From NCBI GenBank assembly GCA_050011895.1, contig JBEKIF010000001.1, forward strand, positions 124,001 through 188,000: a DNA stretch of 64,000 nucleotides, given 5' to 3'. A model generated the notes under the pieces. It did not search any database. It was not told the origin of the DNA and saw nothing but the letters and a program-made list of their open reading frames with translations. Position numbers and translations under genes: made by a program. This document shows positions 22,061-30,276 of the stretch, in pieces; position 1 is the first letter of the stretch, and each line of letters begins with the position of its first letter. Source of the DNA: DATBGO01 sp050011895. Lineage in GTDB: Bacteria > Actinomycetota > Actinomycetes > Streptosporangiales > Streptosporangiaceae.

Positions 22061-22246
22061 AACGTTTTCGGCGCCGCGGGCCCGCATTTGCGCCCCGGGG
22101 CGCACCTGGCCCGCAGGGAGAGCTCCGCGATCCTGATAGAACTGCTGGCCAGGGTGCCTGACATCCACGCCGCGGGGGCGCCGGACCGGCTGCTGTCCAG
22201 CTTCATCAACGGCATCAGGCACCTCCCTTGTGACTTCACTGCGTAA
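22061..22246 (+). pseudogene. cytochrome P450 C-terminal remnant
   Basis: This 61-codon stretch reads NVFGAAGPHLRPGAHLARRE, then SSAILIELLARVPDIHAAG, then APDRLLSSFINGIRHLPCDF and a stop. It matches the end of bacterial CYP proteins: the heme-binding FGxGxHxCxGAxLARxE, the following helix, and the SSFxxGxxxLP strand. The heme-ligand Cys is replaced by Arg (HLRPGA), and the remaining 330 or so N-terminal residues are absent. It directly follows the PKS terminator, so a linked tailoring gene has decayed or been deleted. Confidence 0.8.
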
Positions 22247-22726
22247 CGCACTTGCGTCGCGGCATGGCGCCGAAACCGACTTGACCTGGTTTGGCAAGCG
22301 ACCAGAAGCCTGGGTACCCGCAATCTCGTAACGAGCAGTAATCACTGCAGGACAGCGTGTATAACTGGAACCCCACGGGGCACTCGGGGCCCGGCGAACC
22401 GGGCCAGGGGGAGGCGCCGCGTGGGAATCGGGGGGACCGTTTAGCCGCGGAGGGGGACTCTCGTCGGGCGATCGTTCCGGCGGAATCGCCCTGGCACGTG
22501 ACGCCATGGCGCATTTTGCCCGGAGTGTGATCACGTCGCCGGGAACGAGGGTCGCGGCAAGCGGAGGGGGATCTTCGTCCAGTGGGCGGCGCCACCCGGG
22601 GGCGTGGCGCCGCCCGCTGACGAAGGTGCGTCAGCGGCGGTCGCGGCAGACCCGGCCGGGGTGATTCGGGCGCGGCGGCCCGGCGCCCCAACGCGGCCCG
22701 ATGTTCCAGTCAGGCCAGTGTGCCAG
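22247..22726. other. structured GC-rich intergenic region without a recognised gene
   Basis: No frame here resembles a protein. The segment 22370-22560 has many short G-runs and inverted repeats. A long hairpin occupies 22574-22624. I could not match the region to a known riboswitch. Confidence 0.5.
22574..22624. terminator. long hairpin, possible terminator or structured RNA
   Basis: Arms TTCGTCCAGTGGGCGGCGCC(AC) and its near-complement ending GCTGACGAA pair over about 21 bp with one bulge and one G-T pair; the loop is CCGGGGGC. It lies about 100 bp beyond the phhB stop. Confidence 0.6.
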
Positions 22727-23005
22727 TCAGGCCAGCGCGCTGATCTTTCCGGCGAGCGCGAAATCAGCAGCAGTCAGCCCTCCGGCCGAGTGGGTTGAGA
22801 GGGTCAGTGTCACCTGGTTCCAGGAGATCGCGATATCCGGATGGTGATTGGCGCCCTCGGCCAAGTACGCGACGGCACCCACATAGAGCATCGCGTCGCG
22901 GAAGTCGTCCCTGGTGATCACGCTGCTGATGCTGTCGCCATCGCGCACCCACCCGGGCACAGTGGCCAGCCGGGCGGCGATCTCGTCCTCGGTCAGCAAT
23001 TCCAT
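22727..23005 (-). CDS. phhB: 4a-hydroxytetrahydrobiopterin dehydratase (pterin-4a-carbinolamine dehydratase)
   Basis: A 92-residue protein of typical PCD length. It carries the family core GANHHPDIAISWNQVTLTL plus THSAGGLT, including the catalytic His pair and following acidic residue. The enzyme dehydrates 4a-hydroxytetrahydropterin, recycling the cofactor of aromatic amino acid hydroxylases; in bacteria lacking those it may serve other pterins. It is divergent from gcvT with a 229-bp spacer. Confidence 0.93.
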   Translation of the reverse strand: MELLTEDEIAARLATVPGWVRDGDSISSVITRDDFRDAMLYVGAVAYLAEGANHHPDIAISWNQVTLTLSTHSAGGLTAADFALAGKISALA

Positions 23006-23234
23006 GTCTCACGCATACCACATCGCTGTACCACAGGCCCGGAACCTCGCGGTGCCGGAAGATACGAACCCGTGCGCCGCAACGACCCTCGGCCAGCGAG
23101 GCGGGGGGCCAACGGGCCGCCGGACCCCGCTAGGCTAGGCCGGGCAGCGGCGCACCGACACGGCACTGACAGACTGGCTGTGGCCCGAGCGAGTTGCCGC
23201 TGTTCTCCCCGGCTCGGCCCCTGGAGCGCCGCAG

Positions 23235-24365
23235 ATGACAGATCCGCAATCCCCGCTGCGACCAACACCGCTGGCCGCCGTGCACGAAAGGCTCGGCGCG
23301 AAGCTCACCGGCTTCGCCGGCTGGCTGATGCCGCTGCGGTACCGGAGCGAGACCGCTGAGCATCAGGCGGTGCGAACGGCTGCCGGGATATTCGACCTGT
23401 CCCACATGGGCGAGATCATGGTCACCGGTCCCGATGCGGCGGCCGCACTCGACTACGCGCTGGTGGGCCAGCCCTCGGCGCTGGCACCAGGCCGCGCCCG
23501 CTACACGATGATCTGCGCACCGGATGGCGGCATCATCGACGATCTCATCGTCTACCGCCTCGCGGCCGATGAGTTTCTTGTCGTCGCCAACGCCGCCAAT
23601 ACAGCCGCCGTCTTCGCCGAACTTGCCGAGCGCGCGACCGGCCCGAACGCGGACGTGACCGACCGGACCGCCGACTACGCGCTGATCGCCGTCCAAGGAC
23701 CACGCGCCGCGCGTATCCTCACGCCGCTCACCAGCGCGGACCTCGGCGAGGTGCGGTACTACGCCAGCTACCCTGCGACCGTCGCGGGGCATGACGTCCT
23801 GCTGGCCCGCACCGGCTACACCGGCGAGGACGGCTTCGAGCTCTTCACCCGCCCCGATGATGCCGAGCCGGTCTGGGACGCGGTAGCCAGCGCTGGCGCG
23901 CCGGATGGACTGATCCCGGCCGGCCTGGCCGCCCGGGATACCCTGCGGCTTGAGGCCGCGATGCCGCTGTACGGCAACGAGCTGGGCCCGGACGTGACGC
24001 CTTTCGACGCCGGCCTGGGGCGGGTGGTGAAGCTCGGCAAGCCCGCTGACTTCGTCGGCCGTGCCGCGCTGGCCCGGCGGGCCGAGGCAGCGCCGGAGCG
24101 GGTCCTGGTCGGTCTTGTCGGCAGGTCGCGCCGGATTCCCAGGCACGGTTATGAGGTGCTGCGGGGCGGCAGCCCGTGTGGCACGGTGACCAGCGGCGCG
24201 CCATCCCCCACGCTCGGAAAGCCGATCGCCATGGCCTACCTCAAGCCGGACGCCGCTAGCACGGCCGAGCCCGACGGCGGCGGCGCCGGGCTCGCGTTCA
24301 ACATCAGGGGCAGCGCCGAACCGGCCGACCTGGTTCAGCTGCCGTTTTACCGTCGGCCGACCTGA
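23235..24365 (+). CDS. gcvT: glycine cleavage system T protein (aminomethyltransferase)
   Basis: A 376-residue tetrahydrofolate-dependent aminomethyltransferase that releases ammonia from the aminomethyl-lipoyl H protein. Family segments: TGFAGWLMPLRY, FDLSHMGEIMVTG, ALDYALVGQPSAL, YTGEDGFELFTRPDDA and AARDTLRLEAAMPLYGNE. Start ATG at 23235. The H-protein gene follows 73 bp later in the same direction. No glycine riboswitch was seen upstream. Confidence 0.96.
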   Translation: MTDPQSPLRPTPLAAVHERLGAKLTGFAGWLMPLRYRSETAEHQAVRTAAGIFDLSHMGEIMVTGPDAAAALDYALVGQPSALAPGRARYTMICAPDGGIIDDLIVYRLAADEFLVVANAANTAAVFAELAERATGPNADVTDRTADYALIAVQGPRAARILTPLTSADLGEVRYYASYPATVAGHDVLLARTGYTGEDGFELFTRPDDAEPVWDAVASAGAPDGLIPAGLAARDTLRLEAAMPLYGNELGPDVTPFDAGLGRVVKLGKPADFVGRAALARRAEAAPERVLVGLVGRSRRIPRHGYEVLRGGSPCGTVTSGAPSPTLGKPIAMAYLKPDAASTAEPDGGGAGLAFNIRGSAEPADLVQLPFYRRPT

Positions 24366-24376
24366 CTCGCCGACCT

Positions 24377-24424
24377 GGACCGTCACGTACAAAAGACCAT
24401 TACTTACAGAGGACCGTCACGTAC
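24377..24424. repeat. 14-bp direct repeat in the gcvT-gcvH spacer
   Basis: GGACCGTCACGTAC occurs at 24377-24390 and 24411-24424, 34 bp apart. The second copy is just before the gcvH ribosome-binding site. It may be a duplicated leader or a regulator site. Confidence 0.6.
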
Positions 24425-24438
24425 GGAAGAGGGTTGCT

Positions 24439-24819
24439 ATGACCGTTCCCGATGACCTTCGCTACACCCAGGAACATGAATGGGTCGCCATTGATGGCAC
24501 ATCCGCGACCGTCGGCATCACCGATCATGCCCAGCAGGCACTCGGGGATGTCGTCTTCGTCTCCGCGCCTGCGCCCGGTACCAAGGTGACGGCCGGCGAA
24601 CCGTGCGGGGAGGTCGAGTCGACGAAGTCGGTCAGCGACCTCTACTCCCCCGTCGACGGCGAGGTCACCGAGGTCAACGGTGAGGTCGACGAGAATCCTG
24701 GGGTCGTCAACGCTGACCCTTACGGGGCTGGCTGGCTGTTCAAGGTGGCCACCTCAGGCGGCGCGCCGTCCGGCTTGCTGTCCGCCGCTGACTATACGGA
24801 ACTGACCAAGGAGACGTAG
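24439..24819 (+). CDS. gcvH: glycine cleavage system H protein
   Basis: A 126-residue lipoyl carrier protein of standard length. Lys63 in VESTKSVSDLYSP is the lipoylation site, and the hairpin fold is evident from GEVTEVNGEVDENPGVVN. It shuttles the methylamine group between GcvP, GcvT and GcvL. It follows gcvT; gcvP is not in this window. Confidence 0.97.
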   Translation: MTVPDDLRYTQEHEWVAIDGTSATVGITDHAQQALGDVVFVSAPAPGTKVTAGEPCGEVESTKSVSDLYSPVDGEVTEVNGEVDENPGVVNADPYGAGWLFKVATSGGAPSGLLSAADYTELTKET

Positions 24820-24854
24820 CGAGCCAGGCTGCCGCGGCGAGCCTGCAGCGCCTC

Positions 24855-24887
24855 GGCCCCGCCGCCGCGAGACCGGGGGGCGGGGCC
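24855..24887. terminator. bidirectional terminator between gcvH and DUF3618 gene
   Basis: A 9-bp stem, GGCCCCGCC with GGCGGGGCC, lies between two convergent genes and touches the stop codon of the minus-strand gene. Confidence 0.55.
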
Positions 24888-25180
24888 TACTTCTTGCGCC
24901 GGCCCCAGATCCGCAGCACCAGCATGCCTGCGACAGCCAGGCCTACCGCAGCCGCCGCCAGCCGTACCTCGGGCCTGGCGGCCTGCTCTTGCAGCTGCTC
25001 GCGCAGCTTGCGGGTGGCATTCGCCGGGCTGACCCGTTCCATCAGGGTGTCGATCGTCTCGGCCAGGTTCTCCCGGGTACGCTCGATCTCCGCGACCAGC
25101 GCGTCCGGATCACCTCCGGCTGCCGTGGCGCCCACGGCAACCGTGCCCCGCACTTCGACTGCGCCGCCCGGATCGGCCAT
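24887..25180 (-). CDS. DUF3618 domain protein with C-terminal membrane anchor
   Basis: A 97-residue protein. The middle (LVAEIERTRENLAETIDTLMERVSPANATRKLREQLQ) is the DUF3618 helix, and the C-terminus is one membrane segment (LAAAAVGLAVAGMLVLRI) ending GRRKK, giving a tail-anchored, cytoplasm-facing protein. DUF3618 proteins are common in actinobacteria and often accompany DUF883-like or phage-holin-like envelope proteins; function unknown. Confidence 0.85.
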   Translation of the reverse strand: MADPGGAVEVRGTVAVGATAAGGDPDALVAEIERTRENLAETIDTLMERVSPANATRKLREQLQEQAARPEVRLAAAAVGLAVAGMLVLRIWGRRKK

Positions 25181-25340
25181 CTCACGTATCCCTCCTGCGC
25201 CCCTGGCTGCCTGGCGCGGACTGCTTTGCGCCTAGTCTTCCAGGCTGGCGCAGGCGGCGTGGCACCGGCCTGGAAGACGCGCCACCGGAGGCCAGGGCAC
25301 ATCATCAGAACAGGGCAGATCAGCGCATAAAATCAGTTCC

Positions 25341-26024
25341 GTGGCAGTAGAAGCAGTCATCTTCGACTGGGGCGGGACTCTCACGCCCTGGCATTCGGTC
25401 GATCACGTCGAGCTGTGGAACGGCGTCTGCGCGCCACACTTCCCTGCCGACCGGGCGGCCGCCAGTGCCGCGGCCATCCAGCTCGCCGAGCGCGAACTGT
25501 GGCTCGCCGCCGAACGTGAGCACCGCAGCGCGACCATGGAGCAGGTATTCGAGCTCGCCGGCGTGATAGCCACCGAGGACCTACTGGCCAGCTACTCCGC
25601 GGCGTGGGAGCCGCATACCTTCACCGACCCCGAAGCCAGTAATGTGCTGAGGTGCCTGCGCACGGCGGGCATCAAGATCGGCGTCCTGTCGAACACGATG
25701 TGGCCGCGGAGCTGGCACGAGGAGGTGTTTCGGCGTGACGGCCTGCTCGACCTGATCGACGGCGCCGTCTACTCAAGCGAGATCAGCTGGACCAAGCCGC
25801 ATCCCGAGGCGTTTCGAGCCGCCATGCTCGCCGTCGGCGTCACCGAACCGTCGGCCTGCGTCTTCGTCGGCGACCGGCCCTACGACGACGTGCACGGCGC
25901 CAAGAGCATCGGCATGCGCGCCGTACTCATCCCGCACAGCGAGGTGCCCGCGTTCGACGCCGCCGAGCCTGACGCGGTGATCAGCCGCCTGTCGGAGCTT
26001 CCCGGCCTGATCGAGTCCTGGTAG
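25341..26024 (+). CDS. HAD-family hydrolase
   Basis: A 227-residue haloacid dehalogenase-like phosphatase. Motif I is FDWGGT (nucleophile Asp9; the usual second Asp is Gly, as in several HAD-IA proteins), motif II is GVLSNT, motif III Lys is in SWTKPHPEAF, and motif IV is FVGDRPYDDVHGAK. A helical cap lies at about residues 20-90. The start is GTG. Substrate unknown. Confidence 0.9.
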   Translation: MAVEAVIFDWGGTLTPWHSVDHVELWNGVCAPHFPADRAAASAAAIQLAERELWLAAEREHRSATMEQVFELAGVIATEDLLASYSAAWEPHTFTDPEASNVLRCLRTAGIKIGVLSNTMWPRSWHEEVFRRDGLLDLIDGAVYSSEISWTKPHPEAFRAAMLAVGVTEPSACVFVGDRPYDDVHGAKSIGMRAVLIPHSEVPAFDAAEPDAVISRLSELPGLIESW

Positions 26025-26145
26025 CAGGGACGACATCGCGGAGCCTGACCCGGCTGCCGGTGCGGAGAACGGCTCTCCGGCGGCCAGCCTCGCGACCGGG
26101 TCCGCACCAGCAGCACCCAGGCAAGGGTTCGCGCAACGACCGATC

Positions 26146-26221
26146 TGGTGGGGCCGGTGGGATTCGAACCCACACTGGCAGGATCCTAAATCCTGTGCCT
26201 CTGCCGTTGGGCTACGGCCCC
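26146..26221 (-). tRNA. tRNA-Leu (anticodon UAG) with a short variable loop, CCA encoded
   Basis: The minus strand folds into a full cloverleaf: acceptor GGGGCCG/CGGCCCC with discriminator A and encoded CCA, a 3-bp D-stem GCC/GGC with GGCAGA loop end, anticodon stem CAGGA/TCCTG with loop TTTAGGA, a 5-nt variable region CCAGT, and T-arm GTGGG-TTCGAAT-CCCAC. The anticodon UAG (codon CUA), anticodon loop, D-arm and A73 are leucine-like. The variable arm, however, is class I length, whereas normal bacterial tRNA-Leu has a long class II arm. Isotype is therefore assigned from the anticodon, with caution. Confidence 0.88.
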
Positions 26222-26252
26222 TGGAAGCGAGATACCCGCAGGCTCGTGCCGC

Positions 26253-26720
26253 TCAGACGCCCAGATCCTTGCGGAGCCTGGCGACGTGCCCGGTGGCCTT
26301 GACCCCGTAGTAGGCATGCTCGACTATCCCGTCCGGGTCGATCACGAAGGTGGACCTGATCACGCCGACCGTTGTCTTCCCGTACATCATTTTCTCGCCG
26401 AACGCCCCGTAGGCGCTGAGCACCTCGCGGTCGGGGTCCGAAAGCAGCGGGAAGGTCAGCCCCTCCTTGTCCCGGAACTTCGCCAGCCTGGCCGGGCTGT
26501 CGGGAGAGATCCCGAGCACCGTGAAACCCGAGCCCGCCAGATCAGCCCGGCTATCCCTGAAGTCGCACGCCTGCTTCGTGCAGCCCGGGGTCATCGCAGC
26601 CGGGTAGAAGTAGATGATCACCCGCTGGCCGCGCAGCGACGACAGGCTGACCTGGTGCTCGCTGTCATCGGACAGCGAGAAGTCGGGCGCGGCGTCGCCT
26701 GGCGCCAGTCTGCCGGTCAC
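26253..26720 (-). CDS. bcp: thioredoxin-dependent thiol peroxidase (Bcp/PrxQ peroxiredoxin)
   Basis: A 155-residue peroxiredoxin starting at GTG with a GGGAG site upstream. The peroxidatic Cys47 and resolving Cys52 lie in TPGCTKQACDFRD, the five-residue spacing of atypical two-cysteine PrxQ enzymes. It reduces hydrogen peroxide and organic hydroperoxides with thioredoxin. The end of the gene lies 30 bp from the tRNA. Confidence 0.94.
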   Translation of the reverse strand: MTGRLAPGDAAPDFSLSDDSEHQVSLSSLRGQRVIIYFYPAAMTPGCTKQACDFRDSRADLAGSGFTVLGISPDSPARLAKFRDKEGLTFPLLSDPDREVLSAYGAFGEKMMYGKTTVGVIRSTFVIDPDGIVEHAYYGVKATGHVARLRKDLGV

Positions 26721-26841
26721 CTGGGCTCCCTCCGTCGGAATGCGATCGCCCCTACCGTACCGGGCGGCTCTGGTACCACGGCAACTCCGAGTGGCGCCGC
26801 GACCGCGTTCAGAACACCGCGCGCAGGCTAGCGTGGTAGCC

Positions 26842-27738
26842 ATGAATCCGTTTGCAACCCAACCGCGGCCGGGGAACGCAAGCCCGGACCACCGCAAGCC
26901 GTCCTGGCTCACCGCCTCGGCCGGCCTGTGCGCCGCCGTTGTCACTTTGATCGCCGGATGCGGCTCAGCTCATACCTCAGGCAGTGCCTCAGGCACCGCC
27001 AAGCCGGCTAGTCCGCGCCAGGCCATCACGATGGCCGCCGAGACGTCGCAGCGGATCAGTTCGGTGTCGGAAACGCTCGTCATCAAGGTCGCGGGACCGG
27101 CGACCGAGACCACCACGGGCAGCTTGCAGATGCAGCTCAAGCCTTCGTTGCTGAGCAGCGCCGCGCTGAACATCGGCGTGCCGGGCAACACGATTCCTGT
27201 TGCCGAAGTCCTGGGCAGCGAAGCCCTCTACCTGAAGGTCCCCGGGGTCTCCCAGCTGACTGGAAGGCCCTGGCTAAAGATCTCTTTCGCGCAGCTCTCG
27301 GGGAAGCTCGGAGCCAGCTTCGGTCAGCTGCTGCAGAGCATGCAGAACAGCAACCCGCTCGGCCAGACCCAGATCTTCGCGGCCTCCAAGAACGTCCACG
27401 CCACCGGGAACCAGGTGGTCAGTGGCGTCCAGACCACCCGCTACACCGGCTCCTTCTCGGCCAGGGCCGCGCTCGCGGCGCTCTCCCCCAGCCTTCGAAA
27501 GCTGATGGGCCCGGCGCTGAACCGGGTGACCGGTGATGCGGTGTTCACGGTGTGGATTGACGGGCAGCACCACGTGCGACGGATCGTCGAGGTCGAGCAG
27601 GTGAACGGGGCCTCCGTCGACACCACGATGAACGTCACCGCCATCAACCAGCCGGTCCATATCAGTCCGCCGCCAGCAAGCCAGGTGGCCGCTTTCCCGC
27701 AGCGGCTGCTCAACACCAGCGGCGGCGGGGTGCTCTGA
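26842..27738 (+). CDS. LppX/LprG-like lipoprotein
   Basis: A 298-residue secreted lipoprotein. The signal peptide ends in the lipobox LIAGC (Cys40), followed by a Ser/Gly/Thr-rich linker. The body has alternating beta strands (GSLQMQLKP, EVLGSEALYLKVPG, PWLKISF, RYTGSFSARAAL, VFTVWIDGQHHVRRI) in the pattern of LppX_LprAFG proteins, which hold lipids in a hydrophobic cavity between membrane and envelope. The ATG start is close to an in-frame upstream GTG; neither has a strong ribosome-binding site. Confidence 0.82.
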   Translation: MNPFATQPRPGNASPDHRKPSWLTASAGLCAAVVTLIAGCGSAHTSGSASGTAKPASPRQAITMAAETSQRISSVSETLVIKVAGPATETTTGSLQMQLKPSLLSSAALNIGVPGNTIPVAEVLGSEALYLKVPGVSQLTGRPWLKISFAQLSGKLGASFGQLLQSMQNSNPLGQTQIFAASKNVHATGNQVVSGVQTTRYTGSFSARAALAALSPSLRKLMGPALNRVTGDAVFTVWIDGQHHVRRIVEVEQVNGASVDTTMNVTAINQPVHISPPPASQVAAFPQRLLNTSGGGVL

Positions 27739-27825
27739 CGCCGGGCGCTGACCCACCTCGTCGGCTGACCCGGCCAGACCCGTCCAGCCGGGCGCGCTTT
27801 GGCTCCAGGCTCGGCAGCACCGCGG

Positions 27826-28452
27826 TCAGCCGCCGACCAGCGCGGCGATCACCGGCGCCAGCCCGCGCAGCGCGCGGCCGCGGTGGCTGATCGCGTCCTT
27901 CGCCTCCGGGCTCATCTCGGCGGTGGTCAGTTCCGAGGAATCGGGGACGAATATCGGGTCGTAACCGAACCCGTTGCTGCCCCGCTCCTCGCGGATCAGC
28001 CGCCCGTGCACGGTGCCCTCGCTGACGTGCTTGCGCCCGGACGGCAGGACCAGCGCGGCCGCGCACGTGAAGTGCGCGCCGCGCCTTTCATCGGGTGTGT
28101 CGCTGAGCTGGGCCAGGAGCAGCTCCAGGTTGGCCGCGTCGTCGCCGTGCTTGCCCGACCACCGGGCTGATAGCACCCCGGGCATCCCGTTCATCGCGTC
28201 GACGCACAGGCCAGAGTCTTCCGCGACCACGGGCAGGCCGGTGAACTCGGCCATCGCCCTGGCCTTGAGCAGCGCGTTCTCGGCGAAGGTGGCGCCGGTC
28301 TCGCGCACCTCAGGCGCGCCGGGGAACTCCCCGAGCCCGGCCAGGCTGACGCCCACCCGACCTGCGGCCAGTATCCTGTCGAGCTCGGCGAGCTTGCCCT
28401 GATTCGCGGTCGCAAGGACAAGCCGCGGCGGGCCGGGATGGGGCCCGGTCAT
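27826..28452 (-). CDS. rdgB: non-canonical purine NTP pyrophosphatase (RdgB/HAM1)
   Basis: A 208-residue protein with the HAM1 N-terminus LVLATANQGKLAEL, then FAENALLKARAMAEFTGLPVVAEDSGLCVDA and SNGFGYDPIFVP. It hydrolyses ITP, dITP and XTP to monophosphates and protects DNA from deaminated purines. Its ATG overlaps the rph stop by 4 bp; the rph-rdgB pair is conserved in actinobacteria. Confidence 0.96.
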   Translation of the reverse strand: MTGPHPGPPRLVLATANQGKLAELDRILAAGRVGVSLAGLGEFPGAPEVRETGATFAENALLKARAMAEFTGLPVVAEDSGLCVDAMNGMPGVLSARWSGKHGDDAANLELLLAQLSDTPDERRGAHFTCAAALVLPSGRKHVSEGTVHGRLIREERGSNGFGYDPIFVPDSSELTTAEMSPEAKDAISHRGRALRGLAPVIAALVGG

Positions 28453-29168
28453 CCGGACAGTGCCTCGGCCTGCAGCCGGGTCAGTTCCGCACAGCCAAGC
28501 ACGGCCAGGTCGAGTAGCTCGTCAAGCAGATCGCGGCCGAACGGCTCGCGCTCCGCGGTGCCCTGGACCTCCACGAAGCTCCCGTCACCCGTGCAGACCA
28601 CGTTCATGTCGGTGTCGGCTGCTACGTCCTCGGTGTAGCACAAGTCGAGCCTCGGCTGCCCGTCGATGATCCCGACGCTGACCGCTGACACGGACGCGAC
28701 CAGCGGATCTCCCTTGCACCGGCCCCTGCCGCGCAGCCAGGCGATCGCGTCAGCGAGCGCGATGTACCCGCCGGTGATCGCAGCCGTACGGGTGCCGCCG
28801 TCCGCCTGCAGCACGTCACAGTCGATGATGATCGTGTTGTCGCCGAGCGCCTTCGGGTCGATGCAAGCCCGCAGGGACCTGCCCACCAGCCTGGAAATCT
28901 CCTGGGTACGGCCGCCAAGCCGGCCCTTGACGGACTCGCGGTCGCTGCGCGTGTTGGTCGATCTCGGCAGCATCGCGTACTCGGCGGTGACCCAGCCAAG
29001 GCCGCTGCCCCGTCGCCAGCGCGGGAGCTCTTCGGTCACGCTGGCCGCGCACAGCACCCGGGTGCCGCCGAACTCGACAAGCACCGAGCCCTCCGCGTGC
29101 TCGAGCCAGCCCCTGGTGATCCTTACCGCGCGCAGCTGATCGGGCTCGCGCCCATCCGGTCGGGACAT
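28449..29168 (-). CDS. rph: ribonuclease PH
   Basis: A 239-residue phosphorolytic 3'-5' exoribonuclease that trims tRNA 3' ends. Family signature: GSVLVEFGGTRVLCAASV, RSTNTRSDRESVKGRLGGRTQEISRL and IIDCDVLQADGGTRTAAI. Standard length and intact active-site Arg and Asp residues. It is translationally coupled to rdgB. Confidence 0.97.
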   Translation of the reverse strand: MSRPDGREPDQLRAVRITRGWLEHAEGSVLVEFGGTRVLCAASVTEELPRWRRGSGLGWVTAEYAMLPRSTNTRSDRESVKGRLGGRTQEISRLVGRSLRACIDPKALGDNTIIIDCDVLQADGGTRTAAITGGYIALADAIAWLRGRGRCKGDPLVASVSAVSVGIIDGQPRLDLCYTEDVAADTDMNVVCTGDGSFVEVQGTAEREPFGRDLLDELLDLAVLGCAELTRLQAEALSG

Positions 29169-29204
29169 GCCCGTCAGCCTAGCGGTGCCCGGACTGCGTT
29201 TTGG

Positions 29205-30143
29205 TCAGTATGCGGCCCGGTCCGGCGCGCCAGTCCCGATCCACTCATAAACCGCGCGTACCCCATCCGCAAGCCCGGTGCTGGCCTGCCACCCCAGATC
29301 GACCTTGGCCCGCTCCACCGCGAGCGCACTGCGCTGCAGCTCGCCGGGACGGAGCGGCGCGAACGCGGGCTCGACCGGCCGCCCGGCGGCCTCGCCGATG
29401 ATCGTGGCCAGCTCAAGGACGCTGACCTCGACCCCGGTCCCGATGTTCCAGGTGCCAGGGCGGCCCCGGTCGGCCGCCGCGAGGAACGCGGCGACCACGT
29501 CACCGACATACACATAGTCCCTGGTCTGGGTGCCGTCGCCATAGATGACGGGCTGCTCACCGGCCAGCACCCGTCCGCAGAAGATCGGCACCACTCCAGC
29601 TTCGCCGGACGGGTCCTGCCGCGGGCCGAACACGTTGGCCAGCCGCAGTACCGCGTGCCTGGTCTGGTGCAGCCGGTTGTACAGGTCGACGTACTGCTCT
29701 GCGCAGTATTTGGCTATCCCGTACGGGGACTCGGGCAGCGGCAGCACGTCTTCAAGCGACGGGATCGGCGCGTCTGTGCCGTACAAGGCACCGCCGGTGG
29801 AGCAGAACAGCACGCGCACGCCGGCCGCGCGGGCCGCCTCGAGCACGTTGACGGTGCCGACGATGTTGGTCTGCGCGTCCTGGGCGGGTGCGGCCACCGA
29901 CACGCGCACGTCGATCTGCGCCGCCAGGTGGCAGATCAGCTCCGGCCGCTCCTGCTCGACGATCGCGGCCAGCGGGCCGGCATCGGTGACGCTCAGCTTG
30001 TGCAGTGTGGCCCGCTCACTGAGGCGGCTGGCCCGGCCGGACGACAGGTCATCGATCACCGACACCTCATCGCCACGTGACAGCAGGGCATCGGTGAGGT
30101 GCGAGCCAATAAAACCGGCACCGCCGGTAACGAGTACGCGCAT
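29205..30143 (-). CDS. NAD-dependent epimerase/dehydratase (UDP-glucose 4-epimerase-like)
   Basis: A 312-residue extended SDR. Start chosen at the ATG beginning MRVLVTGGAGFIGSH, although an upstream GTG nine codons earlier is in frame. It has the Rossmann motif GGAGFIG, DDLSSGR for the adenine ribose, LAAQIDV, and the catalytic YGIAK (YxxxK). GDGTQTRDYVYVGD is typical of GalE/UDP-sugar epimerases. It most likely supplies an activated sugar for envelope glycans; the exact sugar is not fixed by the sequence. Confidence 0.88.
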   Translation of the reverse strand: MRVLVTGGAGFIGSHLTDALLSRGDEVSVIDDLSSGRASRLSERATLHKLSVTDAGPLAAIVEQERPELICHLAAQIDVRVSVAAPAQDAQTNIVGTVNVLEAARAAGVRVLFCSTGGALYGTDAPIPSLEDVLPLPESPYGIAKYCAEQYVDLYNRLHQTRHAVLRLANVFGPRQDPSGEAGVVPIFCGRVLAGEQPVIYGDGTQTRDYVYVGDVVAAFLAAADRGRPGTWNIGTGVEVSVLELATIIGEAAGRPVEPAFAPLRPGELQRSALAVERAKVDLGWQASTGLADGVRAVYEWIGTGAPDRAAY

Positions 30144-30276
30144 CTTCAGGAGTTTAGGCACGGACGCCACCGCTTCGCGTTATGGGTGGCGTGCCACGCC
30201 GGCGGACCCGTTTTGGCCGCTGATCAGGCCACGGCGGGAAAAGGTCAAGACCGGCAATAAACGGATAAGTTCAGCG

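Noticed and set aside
15903..22246. Mobile-element origin for the PKS/P450 locus.
   Set aside because: No transposase, integrase, terminal repeats or target duplication were seen, and G+C of the PKS is like its neighbours.
22330..22560. Possible riboswitch (c-di-AMP ydaO type) in the G-rich leader-like sequence.
   Set aside because: I could not recover the conserved ydaO core segments, and no cell-wall hydrolase gene lies downstream in the correct orientation.
23006..23234. Glycine riboswitch upstream of gcvT.
   Set aside because: No tandem aptamer-like GGAGAG/GCACCGCC pattern is visible; the spacer seems to hold only divergent promoters.
26060..26302. Eighty-codon plus-strand frame crossing the tRNA, containing GGIRTHTGRILNPVPLPLGYGP.
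   Set aside because: This peptide is the well-known false translation of a tRNA on the opposite strand; the cloverleaf is complete.
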